From Margaritifera margaritifera (lineage: Eukaryota > Mollusca > Bivalvia > Unionida > Margaritiferidae), in the NCBI GenBank assembly GCA_029931535.1, contig JAQPZY010001064.1, positions 682,001-746,000 on the forward strand: a stretch of DNA of 64,000 nt, in the 5' to 3' direction. The translations under genes and the position numbers were made by a program. Of the stretch, positions 40,092-53,465 are shown in pieces (within the stretch, counting starts at the first letter, position 1; every line of letters starts with the position of its first letter). Below the pieces are notes generated by a model that saw only the letters and a program-made list of their open reading frames with translations, was not told the origin of the DNA and did not search any database.

Positions 40092-42363
40092 GTTTGTAAC
40101 CCAAATCTATTCTTCTCAATTTTATTTATATTAAAGTTCTTTCAGTATTGATACGAAAGGTAATTACCAATATGTTAATCTGCCTGATTAGTAAAATACA
40201 GTATTCCTTTAATATATGCAGCAATGTAAATCATGAATATATATTTTGTATGATTAAATGTTTGTTGTAATTATGCTGTTTCGACGGCATCTAACTTGTA
40301 GTTAGTAGTTAATCCAAAGAAAAGACTCATTTGCAAGGATATACAGAGAACAGTTTTAATTATTGAATTCATTTATTAAGTTTTTACAAGCATTTATAGC
40401 GAGATTCACGTTCTGACTTCGTTGCCCCTAATTGCAAAATTAAGTCGCGTTGCCTTCGCCTTGGTAATTATTTGCTACGTATTTGCTGATATACATGGAT
40501 GCCAACTTGGAACATCAACTTGAATGATATTTTGGGTTGTGTTTTTTCCTTTTATAAATTGTGCCGAAGTTATGTTTTTCCTCGTTAAGAAACATATGCT
40601 GTACAAACTGTCAAATGATTCTTATCCAGCTCAGAAATACAGCGCGTGAGCTCCTTTCATAATGGATCCTCAAGTGTATGTCACATGCATATATGCATCT
40701 TTTACAGTGGAAACATGGAAATAAATGGATATCATGGTTGAAACCAATTTCAGAAAAACAAATCATTTTGTATTTGTGGAAACACATACAATTGTGTTAG
40801 AATCTATGATATTAATATTCAGAGGGATATTTTGTTCTAGAAAAAAAGTAAAGAAAAGTATTATTCACTGTTATAAATGACTATTTCCTATCACTCAGAG
40901 AAATGAAGTGGTTGTGATGAATCCAGGAACCCCAAGTGAGAGATGCTTAATTCATAGCATTGACGACACCCAGTATGCATACGATTGGGAGAAAAAGGGG
41001 AAAAAAGTGAGTCTTTATCTTTTTTTTTCTTCATATATCAGCATATTTTCAAATTTATTGGGCACTTTCAGCTAAAAGAATTAAAATTATATCTGTATAA
41101 TACGGAATATTTGTTTTACTCAGTTATTACGCGTTTTAATGCTGTTAAATAAAATATACAGAGAACCGTGGAATACCCTTGATTCCCCGATATATCAAGT
41201 TAAACAAAGGCCCATAGAAGAATCATCAAGCATCTTACAATATAGCATGTCCTATGTACGCCTGCGTGTGTGTCTTCCCTTTCTCTGTTTGTATGCCTGT
41301 TTGTTATAATGCTTGCGTGGCTGTGCGAAAGTGTTCTGACTATGCATATGTCGATCGATTCAGATATTCAGCTCTTCATCGATAAATTCTTCATTCTTTA
41401 AATCCTGATTGTTCATATATTTGTTGTTTTCTCAACAGTTTGCTTGATATTTGCTCCTCTCTTAATTCTGTAAAAATGAAGGAAGTTGGTTAAAGTGAGG
41501 TATATTTGGCAGTGCTTGCGTTATACACTTTTTTGTATATTAGAAATGAGATGGTATGGATGAGTGTTTATAAAAAATAGTGTAAGTGCAAGTCATCAAC
41601 TGAATTACTATTTGCGAATGTCTTTATAGACATTTTATATGTACCCAAAGACTTGCATACCTCTCTTTTCATAAAGGTTTCAAATGTAAGTGTCTGAAGT
41701 TTTCAATGTGATGTTTCTCCATATTGTTCAGATTATTTTATTTCATCTTCAAGGTAGAGCATACATATGAAGTAACGGATGAAATCAAAGACAAGGCGTT
41801 CCTGAAAGAGGCACTTGGAAGCTCAGTCTGTCAAGACGCACCTTTGTACAAAATCAAAATCTTCTACCAAGACCAGGGTAAAATATTCTTCGTCAAGTGA
41901 TGAGTATTTATTTACAATAGATGCGAATTAAACATTTATGACTATAACTTCTTAATTGTTATTCTATTAAAAATACAATTTTCTAACGTGAATATGATAC
42001 AACATACAAGCAAAATGTTTATAAGTGCGGTTTCGTCCTCAATCGTGTTTTGTGACTACCACCACCATCATCCCCCTCGAAAAATACAGTCTTAAATGGC
42101 AGGGTACGGGGACGAGTTACTCACATGCTCACCTACATATCCTGATTTAAAGAATTAACCCAGTTGCCCTATCACACTTTCAGAAATCTACCTTACTGTC
42201 TGTTTTTCTTTTCATTGAAATAGTTGGTGTTTCCGGAAGAGAATTGAAGATCCAGCGTAGAGACAAATGTTTTCTCTCCTGTTGCCAGAAGGGATATTGG
42301 GGATCATGTGCTGTTTACTGCTTTAAAGATCCTAACTGTTCTTTCAATATTGATTTTTCTTGA
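39960..42363 (+). CDS. Four-exon gene, cysteine-rich C-terminus, unrecognised
   Basis: The exons are join(39960-40091, 40899-41006, 41754-41877, 42224-42363). Phases are 0, 0 and 1, and all junctions keep frame, giving 167 residues to stop TGA at 42361. The N-terminus is missing: the frame is closed by TAG just before 39960, so at least one upstream exon must exist. The chain is charged and polar (PGRNIPENKNR, HSIDDTQYAYDWEKKGKK, TYEVTDEIKDKAFLKEALG, YKIKIFYQD). It ends in a six-cysteine stretch at residues 137-158 in the pattern C-x3-C-C-x7-C-x3-C-x5-C. Three more Cys lie upstream, one per exon. This suggests a secreted, disulfide-bonded protein, but no signal peptide can be shown. I recognise no family. 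AATAAA at 42695 fits the transcript end. No neighbour hints at function. Confidence 0.75.
40899..41006 (+). CDS. Cysteine-rich gene, exon (b)
   Basis: 36 codons from RNEVVVMNPGTPSERCLIHS to DWEKKGKK. The acceptor CCTATCACTCAG and the consensus donor GTGAGT are both good. Confidence 0.8.
41754..41877 (+). CDS. Cysteine-rich gene, exon (c)
   Basis: 41 codons plus one base, VEHTYEVTDEIKDKAFLKEA to KIKIFYQDQ. The acceptor is TTCATCTTCAAG and the donor G|GTAAAA. Confidence 0.8.
42224..42363 (+). CDS. Cysteine-rich gene, last coding exon (d)
   Basis: It follows TTTTCATTGAAATAG and codes VGVSGRELKIQRRDKCFLSC, then the other four cysteines and the end DPNCSFNIDFS, stop TGA. Confidence 0.8.
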
Positions 42364-42408
42364 AGTTTATTTATGTGTGTATTTATTTATTTATCGATTG
42401 ATTTATCC

Positions 42409-42440
<32 letters not shown>

Positions 42441-42694
42441 TGCTTCGCGCACAGCTTTAGCTGCGGTTTCTTCTGTACATTTTGGTTACAAGATTTTCTG
42501 CATACCCTGTAAAAATTGTGAATCTAACATAATGAACTGTGAGATAATGCTTAGAGATCTTCCTCATATTTGATTCATTGGAATACACCATTATTTCCGC
42601 TGTGTTTAAAATGTTGTCATTTATCTTTTCTAAGTATGTACATAGTTTTCACTTTTTTGTAATATACTGAAGAAGAATGTTTAACCTATAGATA

Positions 42695-42700
42695 AATAAA
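42695..42700 (+). terminator. Polyadenylation signal AATAAA
   Basis: Canonical hexamer 332 bp after the stop of the cysteine-rich gene. A (TTA)n run at 42408-42440 lies in the 3' UTR. Confidence 0.6.
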
Positions 42701-43929
42701 AAATGTATACGTATAAAATATTGTATGTCTTATCTGAAATAATCTTGTCAAAGATGATACTAGAGAGTGATGCAGACCTAAAGATTGTTGGAATACTAAA
42801 ATCCTCGAACAGGGCTCCGCCTACACTGATATTGCTTGATTAATCTGACCTGGGTTAGTTGGTTGCCTATGAACCTCCAGAAAGTACGGAGTTGGATATA
42901 GAGCTAGTCTGAACATACGTAAATAGATAAGAACGAACCCTGAGAAGCTGGTACTGGAACAAGTAGTAAGCTATGATCTGGGATTAAAATGGTGGTCCAA
43001 CGGGAAATGTAATTCATACATAAATTGAGTCAATTCTGGGAAACTTAAATATTTTAGGATCAGATATGGAATGAGCAGAAACTTTTAGAGTCAGTTTTAA
43101 GCACTCCCCGTTCCAGAGATTAAGAATAATAGGTTCACGACTGGCAATAATTTAATTTTACAGATAGCTAGGAAAACGTGATTGCTTAAATAATATTCCC
43201 ATGGTCACAGTGCATATGTACTGAATGAGAGGCATGTATCATATGGATAATAAATAATAATAAATTTGAAGGATTCTGTTGATTCTGGTGAGATACATTC
43301 CTCATAAAGCTTGATAGTAACGCGCAGTGGGAATGTATGTGGTCAGTAGGACACATAACAGGCTCTGATGACGCCTTGTATGATTTGCATTATATTGACA
43401 CCATTCTTATATTGTTTCAGCAACAAACTAAATATTAACAATATCCATGACCCTCTCAGCATATGGTGCATCATTTAACCCAAAATGGGTCTCAAATAGA
43501 ACAGATGCACCGGGGGTGGGATATCCGAAACGGACACCCACATGAATAATGAAATTTGATATCGTTTTCTTCTTTTCTTTTAAAAAAATAAATCCTCTTA
43601 AATGTTCACATATCATATGCATGCTTAGATTTCGAAAAATACATTGTATATGTCGTTTTAAAAACATATATTGGTCACAGAAAAGATATATATTGGTCAA
43701 ATATGAGTTTTCATTTAACCATAACTAACTTATTTCAGGCAGCATACATATTAATTAAATCTAAAGGTTTGTATTTGTCCATTGGCTGTGTGTTTAACTG
43801 GGTTTAACCTTTATAATTAGGATACGTTTGGGTTAATCGACGCTTACTTTCAAAATGCAATATTAGCATGAATTTCAAAGCGACTACAATTTTAGAATAA
43901 GGCAATAACTTTAATAATGAAGTATTAGA

Positions 43930-44590
43930 AATATTAGCTTTACAATCCTCCATTTGTACCCCAGAAGTTACAGCCATACTCAGATATTTGAACTAGATCA
44001 CAAAAACAGATTTCATCATCTTTTCAGATTCCATTTCCACACTGACAGCCTTGCAAAACCTTAAATTTGACAATATCCCAAATCTTACAGAAACATGATT
44101 TGCTCATATAAAAAATGTTGGCTGCCTAGTCACGTTGGCATTAAGGGTAGTGAAAGGGCAGATAGAACAACCAAAGCTACTCTTCATTCCCCCCATTGCT
44201 GAATTGAAGATTGATTGAAGACTAGCGTCAACTGTTATCTAAATCGGCATGTTTTGCATGCTTGGCAAAATATCTGAAATGAAAACTCCACAAACAATCT
44301 TTGGAACATCAAACCCATCTATGAAGACTGGTTCCTCTCATATAGAAAAAATCTCAGGAATAAGGTTGCAATTTGCCTATTGCGTATAGGACACACATGC
44401 CCGTCTCGTGCATGTCTTCTGAAAGATAAACCTGGACTAGAGGTGCGTACCCTGTCTGTGTTACTTACAGTGGAATACTTTCTTGTCGAGTGTGTCGTAT
44501 TCTACCCAGTGAGACAGAAATTTCTTGACGTGAACTCTGTAATATTAAAAATCTTTATGGTGATGTACCTTCAGAGAAAATCTTAGACTA
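43930..44590 (+). mobile_element. LINE RNase H relic (Jockey/I-type)
   Basis: Broken plus-strand frames give FSDSISTLTALQNLKFDNIP at about 44020 (RNase H acidic residues in SDS), WLPSHVGIKGSERADRTTKA at 44119, and a tail with RIGHTCPSRACLLK and LTVEYFLVEC at 44378-44500. This is the C-terminal RNase H and the Cys/His-like tail of non-LTR elements with an RNase H domain. Several stops are present. The reverse transcriptase part is not visible upstream. Confidence 0.8.
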
Positions 44591-45918
44591 TTTAAGGGAA
44601 TTCGGCTTATATAGCAAATTTTGACCCAATATTTTCAGCATGTTATATTTGTTATCTTTATCTTTTATTTTCTATAACTTGTACAGAATTTTAACATCTT
44701 TACCTTTTATCTTCTGGTTCTTTATATTCTATATGTTTACGTTATTTTGGAGGGTTTTATCTTCCTGAAGATTTTTTCCAATTCGTTATCTATAAGTTTT
44801 TTAGTCCTTAACCTTTAATCGGCACCATATTTCCAATGCAAAAATACAGAGGTATGTACATACATACATGCAATGTGGTACATGTCCGGCGGATTAAAAT
44901 GGAAGGCAACTCAGTCCTATCCCCAAATGCCTGTGGATCAAATATATGACCTCTGATAGGTATGATCCCGTGATATTATGGTTGAAACTCCCCTTTGCCA
45001 TGAAAAATGCCCCTACGCCTATCTCTTCCCCAAAACAAACACTAGCTGGGGCAATGAGATAATAATGTTATTAGACATATTGTAAAGTATTGTAAATTTA
45101 AATAAACTACAGTAATAAAACCGATATAGTCTCGTTGATCAAACACGATGAAACACATCATTTTAATAGGATGATTTGGCCCTGGAAGTACACTTACCAC
45201 ACGGCTTCTGGAAATTGACATTTTCCTTTCAGTTATCCACAATATATCATTTACCAGATAGGCGACGTCAAATTATCCACATTGGAAATTACTGAATATG
45301 GATAAAATAAACTATTGCACATAGACAGTAAACTTTAATAATTAATGCAACATATCGTTTAGAAAAGATAATTTTCACATACGAATAGTAAATATTAAAT
45401 ATGAACTGAATTTGCAACGTATGACACGCCATAGTCTGTCTTGAAATCTCAATTATCAAGACGTTAGAAATGCTTCTAATATTGAACTCGTTTCCTATAT
45501 TTGCATTGCCATATTCTCTTTACTAGGGAAAGGACAGGGATCCACAGCTTGTTAAGGGACGTGACTCAAACATTGTTGCGGAAAGAGTAATTCAAAGGTT
45601 AGCTCCCATGGATTACTAATTACTGTACACCTTATAGTATCATTTTGTGAAAATTACACAGCTTACACAGCTACGTAAGGTTATCGTTTCCATTTATTTT
45701 ACAATCAGTTACCTATAAAAGAAAGAAAATTAAAGTGTATTGTTATAAAATACACGATCTAAATAAATTTACAAAATGTTATTTTCCCACTTTAAAGACG
45801 AACATTCATATTGGTTGTTCGCTTTCGAGTTACCTTAATAATGCATATCAATATTTTGAAAGATATATTTTGCTTCTTTATTACTTTGTTATTTTGTCAA
45901 ACCGTTGTCGTGCATATA

Positions 45919-46298
45919 ATATTTGACTGGTTTCCTCTTAACACAATAATTTATTAATCAAGCCGAAGAAGGGACAGAGGACCAGTCATAGCCTGCAGGA
46001 ACAAGTATTTCGCTGGTACCCTACCGCAATTGGCAAGCTAATATAATAGGTCGGTAATTAGTAAAATCGTTGTCTCCCGATTAGTTAGTCGTGTTGCTAG
46101 TGCGAAGCAGCAGCATATGAAGCTGAGAACCAGACTAGTGGGAACTGTGCATCATGGGGAAAAAGGCACGGCGATTATGTTCTTTCACCAAATTGGAAAA
46201 TGCTAGTTATCTGTGGTCTCACGTGCACCGGAAGTGTGATGTAGTTGAGAACGAAGAAGAACTATATGATATTTGACTGACTTCCTCATACTAGAAGA

Positions 46299-46376
<78 letters not shown>

Positions 46377-46418
46377 AGCCGGAGATGGGTCAGGTGACCA
46401 GTCCTTGCCTGCAAAACG
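45919..46418. repeat. Direct duplication with (TA)n expansion
   Basis: About 90 bp at 45919-46005 (ATATTTGACTGG, TCAAGCCGAAGA, GACCAGTCATAGCCTGC) recurs at 46268-46418. There a 75-bp TA run (46300-46374) replaces the short ATTTATTAA between the two conserved blocks. Confidence 0.8.
46300..46374. repeat. (TA)n microsatellite
   Basis: Perfect TA array inside the second copy of the duplication above. Confidence 0.98.
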
Positions 46419-47154
46419 AAATACTCTAAATACAGTGTTAACAGTGATATAACTTAAAGTACCGATTCTGCAAAAGTAAGAGTCTCTCAAAAGTTGTTTC
46501 CCATGAATTATGTTGTAATATTAGTACTCAACAAACTTCCACTTATAAATGAGCTCTTAAATAAAATATGAAACTAGCACATTCAGAATGTTAATTCATT
46601 TTAAATATATTTTCTTACCGTCAACCACAATCTAACGTTACAGGGAAACTTCCAAAGTAGTACAATGAAAATATTCAGACGTATTCTCTTTGAAAGTCAG
46701 TTTCTGTTTTTGAAGAAGAATTGCACATTTAATGCCCGCAACAATGCATTGTATTTTCGTCATATCTCAGAGGTTTACCGAACTACACGGTTTGTGTCCA
46801 CTTCGATGCTTTATTATGAACGATACTATTCTTGTACATAATATAGCTTTCCTTTAGTTGTATCCATAAGGCACATTAGTTTACAAATAAATAAACTATG
46901 CATTCATTATTCAGTCAGTCAGTCAGTCCCTCAGTCATTAGAGGCTATTACTGCAAACACCAGTTACCTTTCGAAAAAAAATCTTGCGCGAATGTTAGTG
47001 GTACAGAATGTTTGTTTTCATAATTGACGGAACTCAAATGTTACCCGAGGACACCATAAACTTTTTAAAAATCTCAAGAATCAGGTTGAGTTTAGAGTCT
47101 TGTTTGTTTTATGTTTTGTCTTGTTTCACTTTGACCAAATGTATCATCTCTGTC

Positions 47155-47169
47155 TGCCTGCCTGTCTGC

Positions 47170-47233
<64 letters not shown>
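47155..47233. repeat. (CTGT)n-(CT)n compound microsatellite
   Basis: Short CTGT/CTGC units run into about 25 CT units. No gene is seen in 47234-49500. Confidence 0.96.
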
Positions 47234-47236
<3 letters not shown>

Positions 47237-49510
47237 ACGCCAGAATCGGTCAAAAGAAGGGATTCTGTATTTATACAGTGTTTACGTTGTAGATAATTGT
47301 ATTCATCTTGACTGAATAGTATATTCCCACTATGTATTTCTAATCAAATCACTATGGCATTAAAAAACTAAGCCAACTATTTGAGTCAAAGTTTTGACCG
47401 CGTTGTACCCGCCTCCCTTCAGCCCTCTTCAAATCTTCCTCCATCACTCGTCTGAGTTTCCGACTCCCAATGTATGACCTATAAAAAACGTATTAGTTAT
47501 TGGGTACTGAATACTTATTCGTCACAGGTATGGTAATTCATACTTGAGTGGCACTTGTTTCAATGTCACTATAATATATGCATATATGTATAAGCCATCT
47601 TCTGAAGAACTAAGTCTTCAGCGAAACAGCATGCTGTTCGCCATCTTGCTTCGTTTTATGTGCTAGGACTAAATATAGCGACCCCTGTGCCCGCCATGTA
47701 TCTTCGGTCGAATCTAGTAACCCTCAGTTACATCTGTATCACAACAATGACGCAACACGACCACAACATGATCGCTAAAACGCCGATCAATTACTGAAGT
47801 GAAACTGATAAGAGCATCTTCCAAAGACTGACCATTTTGAATGGAACAATGTACCACTGTACGGAAGCCTGCTGTGTCTCGTTTCATTAACGGAAGATCG
47901 TCATTTTAAAGGCGACAAAGATACATTTTAACCTAAAAAACCTGAAATATTATCCATACGTGATCTCCAAAGCGTTCAGCAAATGAAATATATTTTACTT
48001 TCTGACTTGTACATCGAAGACAAATATTTAATATAACGTGCTGTTGTAATAACTTGAAAAGAGTACCGTAGCAATTAAAAACAAAATGTTTTCCAAAAGA
48101 CAAAGTATACTTTTAGAGGAAGCGTCCTCAATATCTAGAGCTCTTTGCCGAATGCTCGCACAAGCTGACATGCTTCGTCTTTTTGTTGATCCACTCCATG
48201 AACAGGCGATCACCTGTGAACTTGTTATATACACATATACTGTATTATCATACGGAAAAATAAATACTGCTATCTCGCAATTTATTATTGCATATTTTAA
48301 CCTATGCAAAGCAATACACTGAAAGCCCTATGTAATTTGTTTGTCTAGTAAAAGGTAATACGACTCAACTCTGACCGGCTAATAAGGCAATGGAAAAAGA
48401 ATGTTTCCCTTCCATCTGTTTCGCAAAACCTCTCTCAAACGTTTCGATCAATCTACTGACTCAGCTAATCAAAACGCGTTGATCTGGTACTTGCGTGATT
48501 TATCTTTAAAATGATACCAGTTTGTTAGAAAATATTTCCAAACGTTGAAATTACGTCAGCAATTTCACTTGTAGGGGGGTTATCGAGAAAGTCAAAGCTG
48601 ATTTGTGCAAAATATATGAAAATATATTTTCCTCTTGACAGTTAATGTTGGGATTTGAAAACCGGGCTTTTCAGAAACAAATGCACTTAAAAAAAACTGC
48701 CTTGTTCCTTAGGTTTACAATGTATGATTACCATAATGATAAAGACTGAGCAAGGAATTCAGCCGCATGTGAAAGCTTGGTCTTGAGCTACCAAAATTAC
48801 ATCCGCATAGATAATTTGCATATATCATTCTGGGGGAAAACACGACAAAAAGCTAATCCCCTTTACGGTTTGTTCACACCAAGCGGACAGATCTTACCTA
48901 ATAACCTAAGCCAGCGTTGACATCATCGAGATTATGTCGTCACAATGTGCATGATGTAAACATGTAAAAAAATTGACGTTAGGGTAATATACAACTAAAG
49001 TGATCTTACATGATTCTTTTTTACTCATAATTTCTACATTTGTGTACCTTAAAGATTTAAATTTACATTCTTTGTTTTCTTCACTAATTGTATTTACCTT
49101 AGTCAGCACTTACAGCGTCTTCTTGGATTTCAAAATTAGGAGTGCTTCGTATTTTGTTGTTTTTGTTTTGTTTAACTTCTTTTATTTTCTTTTTTTTATA
49201 TTTCTTTTTTGCCCAGATTTAGAATCCGGCCGGGTGACACATGTTAGAGAGAACTGTGCTCTTTGAATAATGCAATTCATCTCATATTTTAAGATCTACC
49301 TTCATGGTGACCAACTTAAAAGTAGCAAGCAAATAAAATGCAAACAAACATTTTTGTCCAACATTTAAACTCTTCATGCTTATTTTGCAATACATTATAC
49401 ATTAGCAGTTGTAGCTATCCTACATGCACATATATAAATGTCTCTTCTTTCCCATTTTACAAAGGTCTGATTGACACAAAATGCACACATAAATATATAT
49501 AGGATCTCGA

Positions 49511-49642
49511 ATGGGTAATGATTTAATATTGAGTTTATGAAACGAGTTGAATAATTTCCAGCTTTTTGCGACCTTGGAATTTATTTAACGAGTTTCATAA
49601 ATTCATAAATAAAATCATAAATTCAATATTAAATTATTCCCC
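49511..49642. repeat. Foldback / MITE-like inverted repeat
   Basis: GATTTAATATTGAGTTTATGAAACGAGTT (49518 on, given here only as the arm's outline) pairs with the right arm at 49587-49642, which has a 20-bp insertion. The outer pair is GGGTAATGATTTAATATT with AATATTAAATTATTCCCC. Confidence 0.7.
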
Positions 49643-50379
49643 TTTTGAGGGTTCGTTTATGACTAGACAATATTGAAGCATTTATATTTGCAATTAATTT
49701 TTTTGCTGTATCTTAGCCTTCGTTTACTTATTGTGTCTGTTGACGTCATACGAAATGAAGTTGAGACATTGGTTTGCCAAGTATTGTGATACATTCCCGC
49801 ACGTCTCGCTCCTATCATAAAAAATGGTAGATGTGTCAGTCAATGATTCAAAGGAAGCAAACGATCTACCAAGAACACCGTGACTAAACATTTGTAGTAT
49901 TCATGGTTTGCAATCTGGTTATATTGCCATTGTTAACAATGCCGTGTTTCTTACAAGGTTCTCAACCATTATTCAATGACGATCTGCCTTTTGTACCAGT
50001 CTATCATAAACTAGATTGTGTCAATACACAATGCTCTATAAAATGTCCTTATCTTCCCTTCCTCTCCCTCCCCCGCTTAGGTGTGATGACGTGGAGTCAT
50101 CTGTCTGTACAAGCATTTAAATACTCTCGAATTAATGAGGTTGATAATAAGCACATTTTGGTCTGTTTTCCTATTACCCTTTGATTAACTCTGAATCTGC
50201 CTTTTGAAACATTTTTAAATAAAATTGTAATATTGGACAGCAACGTCGTGGACGAGTTTGATGATTACCATAATAATGTTTAAGCATATTTTATTAATCC
50301 AAGGTGACAGAAGGGTTATGCCACGTTATGCCACAATTTCTTCCTTTCCCTTACACATATGAAACACAAAATACAAAAC

Positions 50380-50381
<2 letters not shown>

Positions 50382-50446
<65 letters not shown>
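50382..50446. repeat. (TA)n microsatellite
   Basis: Perfect TA array directly left of a tRNA-like repeat. Confidence 0.98.
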
Positions 50447-50450
<4 letters not shown>

Positions 50451-50660
50451 CAAATATACACAAAACAGATCGGAAAGTGCTATCCCTGGATTCTACAAGA
50501 GAATGCTTGATAACATTAACAGAATTTTTAAATACGAATAAATAATACTATCATACAGGTTAGAGAATTGTAATTCGTACTCTACTGAGATTCGAACCCG
50601 GATCTGCGGATTATGGGACCCATCGCCTTGCATGTAAGCACCAACCCCTACACTCACATT
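50447..50660 (-). repeat. tRNA-like dispersed repeat, copy 4
   Basis: The minus strand of 50584-50655 has GTAGGGGTTGGTGCTTACAT and a near-perfect B box GGGTTCGAATCTC. The flank GGAAAGTGCTATCCCTGGAT and the run CGAATAAATAATACTATCA match copies 1-3. The DNA from 50661 to 52489 shows no supported gene. Confidence 0.6.
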
Positions 50661-52486
50661 CAAACGTACAAATAGCTTTGATTATTGTTGATGTAATCGA
50701 AGATGTCAGTCTGTTAGCGTATGAAAGCAAAACCAAAATTAAACCTGACAAAGTATACGTTAAGTATGAAATAAACAGAGCGATCCACAAAATCCCTCTT
50801 TTTAAGGTAAACAACGATAAGAAAAAACGCGAAACAGTTCAAAGAATAGGAAACAAATCAATGAGCTCATTTTATAATTAGGTTAATTTTGCATTTTACT
50901 TCTTCCTGCACAAATAAGAACCAAGAAATGCATACATATGCATACCTAATTCTAATTCAATAGACATTTTTAATGGCGTTGCTGTAAAACAAACGACAAC
51001 TAAAGACGTGTACAAAATACATAAAATTATCATTATTTGATCACATAATTGAACTAAATAATTTTGCAATACAAGGAAAATGTTGATAAACTACGTGGAC
51101 ACATTTTCACATAAATAAGAATATCATATCCCCTTTCTGAATAAGCAAAGAAAGTGCCATGTAACAGAGAAAAGAGTCGAAATATGATTGAATTTCATTC
51201 ATATGCACTTTGAATGGAGTAATAAGAAAATTTAAAGAAAGAAAAGTGCTACCTAAAACAACCAGAAGAAAGCCATATTCTATTGTTAGTGGAAAATTAG
51301 ATTGGACACATTACTTGTGAAACCCTAAAGAGAAAATATTGGAGAAAATGATAAAGATCTGGCACTGGACACTAATAATCTGCCGCTCAAACACAGTTTC
51401 TCTTCTATTCATTTGGAATGAACTAGGTTGCTTTCAATCAGGGGAAAGTATTTGATGGCAGTTGAAAATCATTAAAATGTCAGTTTTAGTTAGTCGATAT
51501 TTAAATCCTGTGGAAAAAAGGTTGATCTATTTTTATATATAGTACAGAATTATGCGAGTAATTTGCAAAGATCAAATAGGAAGAGGACAATCTTAGATGC
51601 GTGTATTTTGTCCAATCTCAAGGCTTGAAGTTTATGAATATTAAATTTATTAAATTTATGTTGGGAGTACTTTGCTAGACTTGCTTAAATTAAGTCAAAA
51701 ATATGTTGAATAGATTACTCCGAGTACATTAATCGGCATTTTGCGTCTGTTTAGCAATAAAAAACAATAACAAAGCACTTTTCTATAATCAAATACGATA
51801 TTTTGCCAGTGCTAAATAAGATTACTCTTAAACACATTGTCAATGTAATTTACATAACTCTGTGTGTTCAAAAGATTTACACAGCTTGCAGAGACAAGAA
51901 ATGTATGTACGTAGAACAATTAACACTTATTAAAATGGTGCCTATATTAAACAAGTCCGTGTCCTAAGTAGAGGTGGTCTCAAGGTCTATACAAGAATCA
52001 AGAAGACAATGAACCTGTACTGGAATATCCTTTATGAGGTGTCTGTTTGACACATGTTTTCAATATAAAAAAAGAATGTCGAGATCATCAGACGAAATTG
52101 AATATAAATTAGAATCCACGTGTAAAACAGAAATCAAGAAATAAGCTGAAATTTATTGTCACTCTCAATCATATTGAGATTATGAATGCTAATTTCCGAG
52201 TTTATCAGTTACTGAGTGTGCTGTGTTGAGCAGTATCAGAGAATATCATAATAAATATTAAGCATATTGACATTTCTGAAAAGTGCGTTTTTAGCTGCTG
52301 GATTATGAACATTGCATACAAGACAAGCAGGTTTAACAGTCAATAAGGGAAATAGAGGTTCACTCGTAAATCATTCGGCATAACTTTCTGCAAGAAAAAT
52401 GTATTTGTTTTTTAAAAAATTGTTTCTGTTTTCAATAGTCATATCATGAAAAAGTACTGTTTCATTTGGTATCACTGTTTCCTTCC

Positions 52487-52489
<3 letters not shown>

Positions 52490-52557
<68 letters not shown>
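52490..52557. repeat. (TA)n microsatellite
   Basis: Perfect TA run ending in ACACACA. Confidence 0.98.
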
Positions 52558-52565
<8 letters not shown>

Positions 52566-52992
52566 TCAAGATCAAGGTTAACACACATCACAGATAGCTC
52601 CGACTTTTATGGATTGTTAACCTTTTTCAAACAAAGTGAAAGAGCACAGGTGTCCAAAGCAGCTGGCTCTTTTAAAATGGAAGGGTCACTTACAAAAAGC
52701 ATGATGTATTGTTTTCCACATGAAGGATATGTTTTTTTATTCAATATTAGTCTTGAACATTAGATTAGTAGACTCCTATTTATAGAAATCGTAATATGCT
52801 ATCACCATAGCACATAGACTGAATACAGAGCCTATGGGTTCATATAAATATACCTTTTATACACCTAGTTTTCAAACAAGACATCGAAATATCACTCATA
52901 GTATATTTATCTCATTTCCTGAGGTGCTGATGTAAACAGTAAATGGTAAAAAGTCTGTAAATTAATATTATAGATACTGCATGTATATAGCA

Positions 52993-53043
52993 ATGTATGT
53001 ATGTATGTATGTATGTATGCATGTGCATATGTATGCATGTTTG

Positions 53044-53116
<73 letters not shown>
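52993..53116. repeat. Compound (TATG)n-(TATC)n-(TA)n microsatellite
   Basis: Three adjoining arrays: TATG-type to 53046, TATC to about 53081, TA to 53116. Confidence 0.96.
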
Positions 53117-53119
<3 letters not shown>

Positions 53120-53282
53120 ATTTCGATGGTTAGCCAGCGGTGCGCAAAAGCAAACAATCTGATAGATTATAGTACAAGAAGAAGTGATTAAGGCAAACTA
53201 AAAGTGGTAGGCAGAAGAAGTCCAACAGAAGGAAGAGGAACAGCGCTGGATGAATGGATGGGTAACAGCTGGATGTATCCCG

Positions 53283-53316
<34 letters not shown>

Positions 53317-53370
53317 TATATATATATCTATATATCTATCTCTATCTCTATATATCTATATATATATATA

Positions 53371-53461
<91 letters not shown>
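53283..53461. repeat. Longest (TA)n array of the window
   Basis: About 180 bp of TA with TATC interruptions in the first half and a pure run of about 85 bp at the end. Confidence 0.98.

Positions 53462-53465
<4 letters not shown>

Noticed and set aside
48028..48322. Overlapping open frames on both strands at 48028-48309 and 48086-48322
   Set aside because: Neither strand gives a recognisable protein, and each explains the other as a shadow.
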